A DNA stretch of 64,000 nucleotides, taken from positions 309,239-373,238 of the forward strand of contig CAJNDS010002390.1 of the NCBI GenBank assembly GCA_905221605.1, given 5' to 3'. Numbering within the stretch: position 1 is the first letter of the stretch; every line of letters starts with the position of its first letter. The stretch is from Symbiodinium natans. Lineage: Eukaryota; Sar; Dinophyceae; Suessiales; Symbiodiniaceae. Both the position numbers and the translations under genes were made by a program. This document shows positions 22,168 to 33,412 of this stretch, one piece after another. The notes beneath the pieces were generated by a model. That model saw only the letters and a program-made list of their open reading frames with translations. It did no database searches and was not told the DNA's origin.

Positions 22168-22236
22168 CTGCCCCACCCCCAGCCCCGCGCATCCCGGGGA
22201 GCATGCCCGGGCAGCCGCCCGGACCCCGGTGTCATG
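22168..22236 (+). CDS. Candidate Pro-rich exon, first copy
   Basis: After ATCTCCGAG reads PAPPPAPRIPGSMPGQPPGP. Same phase and same opening (PAPPPAPRxPxSM) as the island at 26305. CCCTAAA upstream, TTTAGGG downstream. Could be a disordered linker of a splicing-type protein. Confidence 0.4.
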
Positions 22237-22239
22237 CTG

Positions 22240-22600
22240 TAGGGTTTAGGGGTTTAGGGTTTAGGGTTTAGGGGTTTAGGGTTTAGGGTTTCGGGTTTAG
22301 GGTTTAGGGGTTTAGGGTTTAGGGTATAGGGTATAAGGGTTTGGGGTTTAGGGGTTTAGGGTTTAGGGTTTAGGGTTTCGGGTTTCGGGGTTTGGGGTTT
22401 AGGGGTTTAGGGTTTCGGGTTTCGGGTATAGGGGTTTGGGGTTTAGGGGTTTAGGGTTTAGGGTTTATGGTTTCGGGGTTTGGGGTTTAGGGGTTTAGGG
22501 TTTCGGGTTTCGGGTTTAGGGGTTTAGGGTTTAGGGTTTAGGGTTTAGGGGTTTAGGGTTTCGGGTTTAGGGTTTAGGGTTTCGGGTTTCGGGTTTCGGA
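22240..22600. repeat. TTTAGGG/TTTCGGG array
   Basis: 360 bp of TTTAGGG with many TTTCGGG, TTTAGGGG and TTTGGGG variants. Confidence 0.96.
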
Positions 22601-23757
22601 GCCAAGCCCACACCCTCGTTCGCTTCCCTAAACCTCCTGCAACTCTGCACCCTCATTCCTTAAAGGGTTATGCTTTAAAAAGTCACCAGGTGCCTATGTA
22701 ATTGCCTTAGACCCTAAACCCTAAACCCTAAACCCCAAACCCTAAACCCTGACTCCATGAACCACTTTGCCTGAAGCTGTGCCTCATGAACAATGCTGCA
22801 TAAAGAGGGTCTTGCGGCAGTCGTGCGCAACCAAGGGTTTAGGGTTTAGGGTTTAGGATTTAGGGTTTACGGGTTAGGGCTTACTGTAGGGTTTGGGGTT
22901 GTGGGTGTCGGGTTTAGGGTTAGGGAAAGCGACACGAAGGGAGATGCATTCGCACAAGCAATAGCCATCTGTGTAAGGTGGCTCGGGAGCCGTCAGGTGA
23001 GGGCAGGTGATGTAGACCCCCCAGACTTTCGACCCTAAACCCAAGACATCCCTCAACCCGACAAACCCTTTATATTTATACATTTGCTTTATCTGCGAAC
23101 ATTACAACCCTGACAAGCCTTCGCTGAAGGGTGGGAGTACCTGATTTAGGCTGCAAGACAGGGCAAAGGGTGACACCAATCAGGCTATTCTCCCAGCCGG
23201 CGAAGAGCTGTCAAGGAGGGTTTAGGGTTTAGGGTAACCCTAACACCCGAATTTTATACCCGAAACCCTAAACTCCAAACCCCGAAGCCTTGAACCCTAA
23301 GCCCCCATCCTCAGAAGACCAAGGACCTGGGGTACCGCGCAGTGGCAGGTCGCACCAGGGTCTAGGGCTTCTGGGTTCTGGGTTGAGGGGTTAGGGTGGA
23401 TGTTTATGGGGAACTCGGGTTCCTGAGAAAGTGGTGTTTCGGACTTTCGGGATGAGGGTAGTGCCGGTGTTCGCCTCAAGAGAGATTGAGGTTGAGGCTT
23501 TCGGATATTTCAAGGAGCTCAGCGAAAGCATCCGAAATCCTAACCCCAAACCCTAAGCCCTAAGTATTAAACCCAACCCCTAAACCCTAAAAGCCCTCAA
23601 AATCCTAACCCCAAACCCTGACGCTAAGCCCCCAACCCCTAAACCCTAGAAGCCCTCAAAGCAAAATGCTAGTTCGTTGTTGTCACGCGTTTGGACGCTG
23701 GAGCCCTGACACCTTGAAGCCCTAAACCCAGACAGCGAAGGCGGTGATGTCTTAGTG

Positions 23758-23840
23758 TAGGGTTTAGGGTTTAGGGTTTAGGGTTTAGGGTTTAGGGTTT
23801 AGGGTTTAGGGTTTAGGGTTTAGGGTTTAGGGTTTAGGGT
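23758..23840. repeat. (TTTAGGG)n array, 12 perfect units
   Basis: No variants, so recently made or strongly homogenised. Confidence 0.98.
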
Positions 23841-23964
23841 TTTCTGCGGCCAACTAGATATTTAGCCTCTTCGTCAAGCATCTCCTGCGTTCTTCCCGCG
23901 TGGGACGTCCGATGACATCTTGCATAAGCCCTTAAGCCCTGAAAACCTCAAAGCCCTGAATCCC

Positions 23965-24310
23965 AATCCCCTGCACCCTAAACCCTCGAGCACGAACCCC
24001 TGTACCCTAAACCCTGAAGTCCCTTCAAGCCTCAAAACCCTGAGCCACCCCAAGCCCAACCCCAAGCCCTCAACCCCAAACCCCAAACCCCAAACCCCAA
24101 ACCCCAAACCCCAAACCCCAAACCCTAAACCCTAAACCCCAAACACCTGAATTCTGGACCAGGCCACTGGTTACGCGCAGCCTGGCATGGCCCGGCTCCC
24201 TGAGATTACATGTTCGGGTTTCAAGTAGTGGAACCCTAAACCCTAAACCCGAAACCCTAAACCCTAAACCCCAAACCCTAAACCCTAAACCCTAGACCCT
24301 AAACCCTACA
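23965..24310. repeat. CCCTAAA/CCCCAAA arrays
   Basis: Degenerate at first, then eight CCCCAAA units near 24070-24120, and a second CCCTAAA block at 24233-24310. Confidence 0.93.
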
Positions 24311-24330
24311 GTTCCCTGAAGGTTTAGGCC

Positions 24331-24395
24331 AGTATGGAGGGCGCGTGAGGGCCCGAGTGGGAGTCATCAAGCCCTAGTCGCCACCTTGGAAGGTA
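24331..24395 (+). CDS. Candidate exon, unassigned
   Basis: TTTAGGCCAG then WRAREGPSGSHQALVATLE in one frame. CCCTAAA array upstream, TTTAGGG array (24401 onward) downstream. Confidence 0.3.
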
Positions 24396-24400
24396 GTTAG

Positions 24401-24750
24401 GGTCAGGGTTAGGGTTTAGGGTTTAGGGTTTAGGGTTTAGGGTTTAGGGTTTAGGGTTTAGGGTTTAGGGTTCAGGGTTGAGGCTTCAGGGTTTTTAGGG
24501 TTTAGGGTTTAGGGTTCAGGGTTTAGGCTTCAGGGTTTTTAGGGTTTGGGGTTTAAGGTTTAGGGTTTAGGGTTCAGGGTTTTGGGGTTTTTGGGTTTGG
24601 GGGTTTTGGGGGGGTTTTGGGGGTTCAGGGTTTGGGGTTTTGCAGTCTTGTGGTTTTGGGGTTCTGGGGTTTTGGGGTTTAGCGGTTTTGGGGTTTTGGG
24701 GTTTTGGGGTTTTGGGTCGAGGGTTCAGGGTTTGGGGTTTAGGGTAAGGT
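24401..24750. repeat. TTTAGGG then TTTTGGGG array
   Basis: Nine TTTAGGG units, then TTCAGGG/TTTAGGG mixtures, then GGGGTTTT runs (24570-24715). Confidence 0.95.
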
Positions 24751-25192
24751 TGGTCAGTTCAACTTTTCCTCATTCCGAACAAGTAGTGCCCTCAACCCCC
24801 CAAAATCAACCCAAAAGGACAACACCCAAATCTCCCGAGCTACTTGAAGCTATGAGTGGTTGAAGTGTTTGGGGTTTCGGGTTTACGGAGTAGTGAGGGC
24901 GTGTGTGATATAACGGTAGTTCTTCAAACTATGGTCGCTTTTATGAGGTCCTTCTTCAAGGGCACCGTGCTGCAAATAGGACCCCTAAAAAACCACCCTA
25001 ATTTAGAGTACCACCGAGAAGGTACCTTAAGAACCCAAAGCCCACTTTCTCGTCGTAGAAACCCCCTTATAGAAAATTTTTGGGAACCCCACAAGACAGT
25101 AGGTCCCTAAGCCCTAAACCCTAAAACCCTAAGCCCTAAACCCTAAATAAGGTATCCCCTGACCCTGAATGAGTGGGGTGCCCAGGTCCCAC

Positions 25193-25230
25193 AGGCGAGC
25201 CGCTTCGGAGGCGTGGGGGTTTTGGGGTGC
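25193..25230 (+). CDS. Candidate exon (ASRFGG), second copy
   Basis: GTCCCACAG followed by GCGAGCCGCTTCGGAGG, nearly the same as 21262 (15 of 17 bases). It lies about 3.9 kb from the first copy, close to the spacing of the Pro-rich exon pair. Confidence 0.3.
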
Positions 25231-25278
25231 AGATCGAGGCTCTGAGTCCTCGGTTATAAGGCTTTTGTGGGTTTGGCG

Positions 25279-25400
25279 AAACCCTAAACCCCAACCCCTA
25301 AACCCTAAACCCTACCCCCTAAACCCCCTAAACCCTAAACCCTAAACCCTAAACCCTAAACCCTAAACCCTAAACCCTAAACCCTAAACCCTAAGCCCTC
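25279..25400. repeat. (CCCTAAA)n array
   Basis: About fifteen units, with CCCCTAAA variants at the left end. Confidence 0.97.
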
Positions 25401-25513
25401 AACCTTAAGGCTTCTGGGGTCCAGAGGGGCCCCCTAAACCCCTTGAAGCCGTAAGCCCTAAACGTCCTGGGCCCGGGGATGACGGAAGACTGCCAATCGG
25501 CTCGGAGGCCTTG

Positions 25514-25600
25514 GGTTTAGGGTTTAGGGTTTAGGGTTTAGGGTTTAGGGTTTAGGGTTTAGGGTTTAGGGTTTAGGGTTTAGGGTTTAGGGTTTAGGGT
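25514..25600. repeat. (TTTAGGG)n array, 12 units
   Basis: Perfect heptamers. Confidence 0.98.
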
Positions 25601-25737
25601 GCATCAAAACCCCCCCAGGCTGACATACTTGCAGCGACAGGGCTTAGGGCATGGGATTTCAAGGTTCAGGCTGCATCAAAACGCCGCTACCCCCGAAAAG
25701 AAAAACACGGTGTGGACAGCATGAATATACAAGTACA

Positions 25738-25805
25738 AATCTATCTATCTATCGATCTATCTCTCTCTCTCTATATATATATGTACAAATACATATGTAT
25801 GTATG
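25738..25805. repeat. CTAT/CT/AT compound microsatellite
   Basis: (CTAT)n, (CT)n and (AT)n in series, then ACATATGTATGTATG. Confidence 0.9.
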
Positions 25806-25923
25806 CAAAACAACTACGCAATTGCATAGGTTCACCACAAACAAGTGAATAATCAGGTGATCGAAACTGCCCATCACCTCAAAAGTATAGTGTGGAACTC
25901 ATCTGAACCCCTCCGCATCCCTA

Positions 25924-26041
25924 CTTGAAGGTTCATGGGTAGTTATGGGCAGTTGTGAGCACCCGAAATAAGGCTATAACCACTTAGAACCATAACTATC
26001 CTGCTTATAACGCCGGTTATAGCCAGCTATGAACCTTAAAG
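25924..26041. mobile_element. Hairpin element, family 1, complete copy with TA flanks
   Basis: 118 bp. Starts CTTGAAGGTTCATGGGTAGT, ends with the inverse (AGCTATGAACCTTAAAG), and is flanked by TA on both sides. The middle contains several GTTATAG/CTATAAC inverted steps. No coding capacity. TA flanks are the hallmark of Tc1/mariner-type target duplication. Confidence 0.7.
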
Positions 26042-26056
26042 TAGTTCGTGTTTGGT

Positions 26057-26297
26057 CCTAAACCCTAAACCCTAAACCCTAAACCCTAAACCCTAAACCC
26101 TAAACCCTAAACCCTAAACCCTAAACCCTAAACCCTAAACCCTAAACCCTAAACCCTAAACCATACACCCTAAACCCTAAACCCTAAACCCTAAACCCTA
26201 AACCCTAAACCCTAAACCCTAAACCCTAAACCCTAAACCCTAAACCCTAAACCCTAAACCCTAAACCCTCAACCCTAAACCCTAAACCCTAAACCCT
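26057..26297. repeat. (CCCTAAA)n array, about 34 units
   Basis: The longest pure array in the window, with one mutated patch at 26160-26166. It lies upstream of the Pro-rich candidate exon at 26305. Confidence 0.98.
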
Positions 26298-26304
26298 TAG
26301 TGTC

Positions 26305-26378
26305 CCAGGCCCCGCGCCTCCGCCTGCACCGCGCATGCCGGCGTCTATGCAGACGGCGTCGCCGGGGCTCCCAACGCC
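26305..26378 (+). CDS. Candidate Pro-rich exon, second copy
   Basis: After GTGTCCCAG reads PAPPPAPRMPASMQTASPGL then PTP. Paralogue of 22168 in the same phase. TTTAGGG array follows at 26379. Confidence 0.4.
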
Positions 26379-27082
26379 TTTTAGGGTTTAGGGTTTAGGG
26401 TTTAGGGCCCTAGCCCCAAACCCTTGCAGAAAGAAGAGCTCAATGACCACAACGTTCCCCCGTGCGTGTGTCCCGATTAGAGTCAATAGTGGTTATGGCC
26501 AATTTATGGTTTAGGGAAGACTCTTCTTTTAGGAGCCTTCCCAGTCGGTAGGATCTTGAGTTCGAGCATCACCCGTTTGAGTTCCTTGCTCAGACGGTCT
26601 TAGGGTGTGTAAGGGTTTAGGGTTTAGGGTTTGGGGTTTGCGGTTTAGGGTTTAGGGTTTAGGGTTCAGGGTTTAGGGTTTAGGGCCTCACAAACGTCCC
26701 TGACCTTGAAGCCCTCGTCTCTGAGACAAAGGACCGCCTCCAACTCCGACTTTCGAAAAAACCCCCTAACCCCAAGGACTCAAAAGAAACACCCACAAGG
26801 CTCCAACGGCCCAAATGGCCCTGAAACCCTTTGAAACCCCAAAACCCCAGGCGCCAAAGCCCTGAAGCCCCAAAAGCCCCTGAAGCCCTGAAAGCCCCAA
26901 AAGCGTCAAAACCCCCCCCCTCCCCCCCACAAAAAAACAAACAAAACTGCAGAAGGGCCCAAAACCCAGGGCTGAGGGTTGCTACAAGTACTGAACCCTG
27001 AGCCCTGAACCCTAAACCCTAAACCCTAAACCCCAAACCCCAAACCCTAAACTCAAGCCCCAAACCCAGGATGCGAGGGGGG

Positions 27083-27130
27083 CCGCCCCGCAGGGAAATG
27101 GCCGGAGGCCCTAGACAGGTTTTGGAGCCT
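27083..27130 (+). CDS. Candidate exon, unassigned
   Basis: After GCCCCGCAG one frame reads KWPEALDRFWSLSG. Aromatic content and openness suggest coding; nothing more. Confidence 0.25.
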
Positions 27131-27349
27131 CAGCGGTGTAGGGCCAAAAAAACCCTTAACCCTACGCCAAAAACCCAACACCAACCCTGGACCCTAAACC
27201 TTAAACGCTAAACCCCCTAGACCCTAAACCGTTGTGAAAACCCTAAGCCCTAAACCCTAAACCCAGGGACTTCAGAGACTGGAGCATTTGGGTGGATGGG
27301 TTGAAAGGGGTTGCGACCTCGCACCAGACTCTGATGGCACTCATACTGT

Positions 27350-27470
27350 ATCTTAAGTGAAGGGATACATGGAGGGACGCCTAGAAGGGACCCTGATTCT
27401 TGTTCCCCTGGATTTAGCCCTGAGGTCAGAGGTCCCTTAGAAGGGTCCCTCTTTTCATCCCTTGACTCAG
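27350..27470. mobile_element. Hairpin element, family 5-like
   Basis: Contains AGAAGGGACCCTGATTC and, inverted, AGAAGGGTCCCTC with flanking AAGTGAAGGGAT / ATCCCTTGACT arms. The arms are imperfect, so it is a decayed copy. Confidence 0.4.
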
Positions 27471-28185
27471 TTGAGCACTCTCAGTGTTTCTTGCTGCTTG
27501 CCTTATGCACGCACAACCTCTGAAGCTCCAGGACCCCAAGCACCCCCCACGAATCGCCTCCCAAGCCCTAAGCCCTAAGCCCTAAACCCCAAACCCCGAA
27601 CCCAAAAAACCTAAACCCTAACAACAGCCCAGGCTCTGGATTTAGGGTACGAGGATTCCAGGCTTACGTGGGGCTTAAAGGGTTTCGGGCCTCCGGAGTT
27701 AGGGCTCAAGTCTCATTTAGGGGGGGGGGGGGGTAAGGGTTTGGGGTTCAGGGTTCGGAGTTCGGGTTCAGCGGTTTGGGTTTAGGTGGGGGAGGGGGGT
27801 CGGACGACGATTCTCACGAAGATCTCCTGAATCACGTGGAATTTGGTTTGCAGCTTGGTTTTCATCTGACAATGTACTTGTGCGACGTAGTCATAAGATA
27901 AAAATTTTTGGGTTGGAACCACCGTTCTTCTCTTTAGAAAGGATATTCACTTCACACACGTCTGCCGAGGACTCACTTCTAGAGGAGCTCAAAGCCAAGC
28001 AGGCATTGCCTGACCCTGTGCAATGAAGGTTTAGGGGTTTCGGGGTTTAGGGTTTGAATTCCACTATCTAGGATCTACGACAAGTGTGGGCTTTCAGCTT
28101 GCATTACATGGGGTTGGGGGGGCAGAAGGCCAGCTTAAGAGGATGCCCCAAGGGAGGGTCCCCAAAGCATCGCGAGGAGTGCGAG

Positions 28186-28293
28186 ACCCTAAACCCTAAA
28201 CCCTAAACCCGAAACCCTAAACCCTAAACCCTAAACCCTAAACCCTAAACCCTAAACCCTAAACCCTAAACCCTAAACCCTAAACCCTAAACC
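28186..28293. repeat. (CCCTAAA)n array, 15 units
   Basis: One CCCGAAA variant near the left end. Confidence 0.98.
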
Positions 28294-28717
28294 GTGACGC
28301 TGACAAAGGGGTCAACGGACGAGAGAGACATGAAAGAGAGCTACGGGAGAGATTAGAAAGCGGGTGTGCTGAAGCGGCGCCGTACAAGGATTTACGGCGT
28401 ATGTACTACAGGAGCTTTACATCATCACCCATGTTCGCGCCTTGCAAGCCCTACGTAATCCGGAATCCTCTCCCTGCGAAGCCCCCGATATTACGACATG
28501 CAGGTTCCGGGATTTATCTCATATCGGAAATCCGCAACAGAGTCACGAACACGCGCTTGCTTAGCCTTTAGGATCTTAGGATTTATGGTTCAACCCTGCA
28601 CTCCAGATTCTGTTTCAAGCCTCCAAGAAACAAAGCAACGCAAACAAAATCGACATGACTCAAATCAGAAGAAAAGTGGCTCCTGCCACTTGGAGTCTCG
28701 TCCAACCCCGCCCCCCC

Positions 28718-28725
28718 TCTAAACC

Positions 28726-28757
<32 letters not shown>

Positions 28758-28815
28758 ACCCTAAACCCTAAACCCTAAACCCTAAACCCTAAACCCTAAA
28801 CCCGAAACCCTAAAC
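28718..28815. repeat. (CCCTCAA)n then (CCCTAAA)n
   Basis: Five CCCTCAA units change abruptly to CCCTAAA. Confidence 0.96.
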
Positions 28816-28837
28816 CCCTTTGTGGAAGCCCAGAGTT

Positions 28838-28890
28838 GTGCTTTCTTCCTGGAGACCTACTGGAGAACCTGGCAAAAGTTGGTAACTTTC
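28838..28890 (+). CDS. Candidate exon, unassigned
   Basis: After GAAGCCCAG reads SCAFFLETYWRTWQKL, followed by TTGGTAACT, a plausible GT donor. It follows the array at 28718-28815. Confidence 0.35.
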
Positions 28891-29362
28891 CCCATCTTTC
28901 CGTTCTTGTTGGGGAAGCCATCAAGGAGTTGGGTAACCCCAGAGCAAAAATGACCCTAAACCCTAAATTCTGAGCCCTAAATAGTTTTCTTGCTGGTTTT
29001 ACCAGCAGGACTCCCCGACCCCAAAAGCTTCGGTATCTAGGGTTTATGGGGTTTAGGGTTTAGGGTTTAGGGTTTGGGGTTTAGGGTTTAGGGTTTAGGG
29101 TTTCCGGTAGCTGTCGGCTCTCAGGGCAGTTGCATGGTCCCTGAGTTTGGGCCCCTAGAAAAAGACCCCTTATATGCCCCGCATTTACCCTGTGAAGCCC
29201 AGGGGCCCATACTTCAGAACCCTTTAAAGAAGGTAAGGGAGACTTATTAGGAGACCATGATTAGGGGACCATGAAACTACCCCTAAACCCTAAACCTTAA
29301 ACCCTAAACCCCAAACCCTAAACCCTAAGCCCTAAACCCTAAACCCTAAACCCTGCCTTAGA

Positions 29363-29414
29363 TCGGCCGCCAGGTGCAGAGAAATCAGATGACCGAGAGG
29401 AAGGTGGCTCTCTT
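29363..29414 (+). CDS. Candidate exon, unassigned
   Basis: CGCCAG then VQRNQMTERKVAL, followed by CTTGTAGCG (GT donor). CCCTAAA array lies just upstream. Confidence 0.3.
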
Positions 29415-29623
29415 GTAGCGCAGGGCCAGAAGCTCCACCCTGCGGTTCTTGTGGGCTTTCGGTGGTTTGGGGTGCCAAAACCCTAAACCCTAAAACCCTA
29501 AACCCTAAACCCGAAGCCCTAAACCCGAAGCCCTAAACCCTAAACAATCTTTGTTTGCTTGGACTCTGGGTGCTCCCTTGTGAAGCTCAATTTTTTGCAG
29601 CCGATGAGGCGACAAGAATACCT

Positions 29624-29772
29624 GGGGATGTTCCCCCGCATACTAACAGGGTTTAGGGTTCAGGGTTCAGGGTTTAGGGTTTAGGGTTTAGGGTTTAGGG
29701 TCCTTGATAGGGATGACAGTACCCCCGATTGTCATCCCTATTAAGGCCTGTTAGTATAAGGGGTAACATGCC
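29624..29772. mobile_element. Hairpin element, family 3, with telomeric array inside
   Basis: Left arm GGATGTTCCCCCGCATACTA plus ACAGG; right arm CCTGTTAGTATAAGGGGTAA plus CATGCC. Directly inside the left arm are about seven TTTAGGG/TTCAGGG units (29649-29701). Between array and right arm is a perfect 10-bp stem (AGGGATGACA...TGTCATCCCT). Confidence 0.65.
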
Positions 29773-29952
29773 AAAGAAGACCTTTAGAAGTGAGTTCAGA
29801 AAGGGCTCGGGTTTTTTTGGGCCTTGGAGCGCATGGTCTCCTCCGACAACGTGCTTGGGTGACTGGCGCCTCTGTTTATAGTTTAGGGTGTTTAGGGTAT
29901 AGGGTTTAGATTCCCTTGCCGCCTTCGCTTGGGGATGGGGTGCAATTTCGTG

Positions 29953-30208
29953 TTGCTCCATTACCAATGCCTGTCGAGCTCTCCTATCTTGATGGGCTTA
30001 ACGGCTCAGAGCAAAGATGGAGTAAGGCGCATCTGAGTGCGGTGCCGTTGCCTTTCGGCATTTGTAGGGCAGCTGGCTGGGAGCATGCGTTCCATTTTGT
30101 ATCGGGAAGGGTAGATGTCAGAAGTCTTGGTCGTTTCATCATTGCTCCATTACCAAGACTCATCCAGCCACTTTCATCTGGGTGAGTTTGACGGCTCGGA
30201 GCAGAAAG
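29953..30208. repeat. Diverged tandem duplication, unit about 188 bp
   Basis: TTGCTCCATTACCAA followed about 50 bases later by AACGGCTCAGAGCAAAG occurs at 29953-30015 and again as TTGCTCCATTACCAA ... GACGGCTCGGAGCAGAAAG at 30141-30208. Confidence 0.65.
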
Positions 30209-30400
30209 GGACCCGAACTTAGAGAACTGACCGTATGCTAGCTAGGCCCTTGTCAGATTTTATATTTTCCCTTATTGGGTGTAAGAGGATCCTATTTAGG
30301 AAAGGGTTTAGGGTTTAGGGTTTAGGGTTTGGGGTTTGGGGTTTGGGGTTTAGGGTGCAGGGTTGCGAATATTGACTGCCCAGAAGGCCGCCTTCGTTTT

Positions 30401-30403
<3 letters not shown>

Positions 30404-30439
<36 letters not shown>
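30404..30439. repeat. Poly-C run, about 36 bases
   Basis: Uninterrupted C. Shorter C or G runs lie at 20827, 27721, 44878, 47827, 48479, 51577 and 62058. Confidence 0.95.
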
Positions 30440-30440
<1 letters not shown>

Positions 30441-30798
30441 AATCAGTGCATTGCGCCATTGGTGCCATGTTGGCTCGTCCATGCTCTTCCATTATCGATG
30501 GGTTTAGGGTTTAGGGTTTAGGGTTTAGGGTTTAGGGTCTAGGGTTTAGCTGTACTCAGCCCGTATGGAGTTTACTGAGAATCCATCGAGAGGGAGAGAG
30601 AGAGAGAGAGAGAGAGAGATGCTCGCAACAAGGGACGGAGATGGAGGGCAAGTTGGTCTAGGGTTGCAGGTCGCGATCGAAGAACACCCGACTAAAAACT
30701 GCTTATGAGTGCTCGTCTTCTGCAAGTATCCGAACAAAATGGGGGTCGGAAAAATTACTAATAGTATTCCCTTCATATTTATACCATAGTATCCCCCA

Positions 30799-30921
30799 GA
30801 ACCCTAAACCCTAAACCCTAAACCCTAAACCTTAAACCCAAACCCAAACCCTAAACCCTAAACCCTAAACCCTAAACCCTAAACCCTAAACCCTAAACCC
30901 TAAACCCTAAACCCTAACCCC
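30799..30921. repeat. (CCCTAAA)n array
   Basis: About seventeen units, a few CCCAAA steps near the left end. Confidence 0.97.
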
Positions 30922-31555
30922 TTCACCCTAAACCCCATTCTAAATGTTACGACCTCTATAGTACGCGCCCCGCTGCGCTTCTGTGATCTGGTTTAGGGTT
31001 TAGGGTTTAGGGTTCAACCAGTCAGAATCCCCATCCCTCCCTTGAGGGATGAATTAAATTCGGCCCCTCCCGCCCTCCAAGGTTTGATGTTCTCCCCCCG
31101 CTGCCTTAAACACAACCCTCAACCACGAACCCTAAACCCCAAACCCCAAACCCTAAACCCTAAGCCCTAAACCCTAAACCCTCAACCGCAAACCCAAACC
31201 CTACCTGCTGCCCTGTGAGAAGAACCCTAAGATCCAGCAAAAGTCTGGATTCTCCGACTCGAGCTCCTGCGTTTAGGGTTTAGGGTTTAGGGTTGCTCTC
31301 AGCTTCTACAGCCCTGGACCTCGCCTAGTTTTTGGGGTTTGGGGTTTAGGGTTTGGGGTTTGGGGCTTAGGGTGGTTTAGGGTTTGGGGTTGGGCTGTAG
31401 GACCATGACTTGTAATAGCCTCAGTTCTTAACTACCCATGAACCTTCACCTTATGTCGTCGTACAGTACGATGTTCTTCCTTTCTATGTGGGACCCCTAA
31501 ACCCCAAATCCTGAACACGGTTTGGGTTTAGGGTGGGTGGGTTGGTTGGGGGTAA

Positions 31556-31628
31556 ACCCTAAACCCTAAACCCTAAACCCTAAACCCTAAACCCTAAACC
31601 CTAAACCCTAAACCCTAAACCTTAAACC
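31556..31628. repeat. (CCCTAAA)n array
   Basis: Ten units, upstream of the candidate exon at 31644; TTTAGGG follows at 31710-31772. Confidence 0.97.
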
Positions 31629-31643
31629 GTGATCTTCACAGGC

Positions 31644-31702
31644 CGACGAGGGCTCGCCGCCTTTAGGCGCACCTGTTGTGGTGGCATCAACGGCAGCAGG
31701 GT
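31644..31702 (+). CDS. Candidate exon, unassigned
   Basis: After TCTTCACAG reads ADEGSPPLGAPVVVASTAAG, low complexity, open; TTTAGGG-type repeats follow. Confidence 0.25.
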
Positions 31703-33412
31703 GTAGGATTCAGGGTTCAGGGTTTAGGGTTTAGGGTTTAGGGTTTAAGGTTTAGGGATTAGGGTTTAGGGGCACCTGCATGGCACACGCTACTACACTC
31801 TCTACCCCCTGAAAATGCTGGGAATGACAGGGTTTGGGGGTTTAGGGTGAGTGCTTTGGCTCATTGAAACCCAGCGAGCCCCAGATGCCACCTTCAACCT
31901 TGGACCTTCGACCTGGGTTTAGGGTTTAGGGTTTAGGCTGCGAGCGTTAGTTTTGCTTATAGGCGGTCCCTCATCTGGCCCTTGCCATCGTTAGAAGGTT
32001 CCCATACTACAGTATGAGTCCTGGATTATCGGGGCCCCTTGCCAGACCAGAGTCGGGTCAGGGTTTAGGTTTTAGGGTTGAGAGTTTAGGGTGTCTTTGT
32101 CTTAGTCGTAGGGAACGGAGGGTTTAGGGAGTTAGGCACCTTCCCCAGTTAAAGCAAGGGGTGTGGAGTATCTAACTCCCGAATTCCCTGTCTACTTAAA
32201 ATAAGGGGGTCATTTGAGGGGTTATCAATTAAGGGCTTTTGGGCCTTATCTTGATGTTGGGGGTCGTCAGTATGAAACCCCAAACTCTAGGGCTCTAGGG
32301 TTCAGGGTTTAGGGCTTAGGGATTTGGACCGCGCGCAGGGGAGATGGGCGTCCGGACGCCAAGCAGTCGACAAGATGCTGTAGACCCACCAAAACCCGAG
32401 ACCCTAAACCCTAACAACCTACACCCTCAGCCCCAAACCCTAAACCCTAAATAAACCCTAAATCCTAAACCCTAAACCCTAAACCCTAAACCCTAAAACC
32501 CTAAACCCTAACAACCTACACCCTCAACCCTAAAGCTTAAACCTTTGACCTTAAATCGAAGACCCAAAGCTCTGAGTCACAACACCCACTCTAAACCCTA
32601 AACGCCTCGAATAAGGCATACCGGTTGGGATGTTCCCCCTTATACGAACAGTCCTACACCGCAACGTGTGGATGGAAGCACCTGATATCAACTGATCCCG
32701 GTCATTTGGTTCCGCCAGTCTGTCTCACCCTGTCCGCACCCAAGTGTCACTTTCTGTTGAGACCATAAAGGCATGAGTCGCCGCAGGACGTAGGTGTTGC
32801 AGACATGGAAATTCCTCGCCCGGGTTGTCCGAGTGTGAGCGATTGAACCCCAGGCCCTACACCACAGGCAGAGGGTTCAGAGTCTTCGGGCTTAGGGTTT
32901 AGGGTTCGATGAGCCTCCCATCAAAGAGAGGACCAGGACCAGCGCAGTGACTACACGCACTTTGCGACGGTGCTCATCCTGATGTTAGTCAGTTCAGGAT
33001 TTAGGGTTTAGGGTTTAGGGTTTAGGGTTTAGGGGAAGATTGCCGACCTACCAATAAGACTGGGACTGGACGCGTCCTTGGTGCCTACTAGACCCGAATC
33101 TTAAAGCTTAAACCCTCTGAACTCTAAAAGCCGTAAATGTTCAGGGTGGAGCCTCACGTGAGGTCGCCGCCCCGACAGCACCCGTGCCCAACCTTGCTGG
33201 AACAGCACCGGGCGGCGTGGATTGAACGTTAGCTTCGAGGGTTTAGGACACTAGGCCTCAGGGTACTCTTGAGTAAGATGCATCAAGAGCTTAAGTATCG
33301 AGTCTGAGATCATTTGCGAGGATTGTGAGGCTAAGGGTGTTGGCCGGTGTTGGACTTGGAGTCTTCTTGGGGCAAGGGGCTCGAGGTTTTAGGGCTTAGG
33401 GAGCACCAAGCC

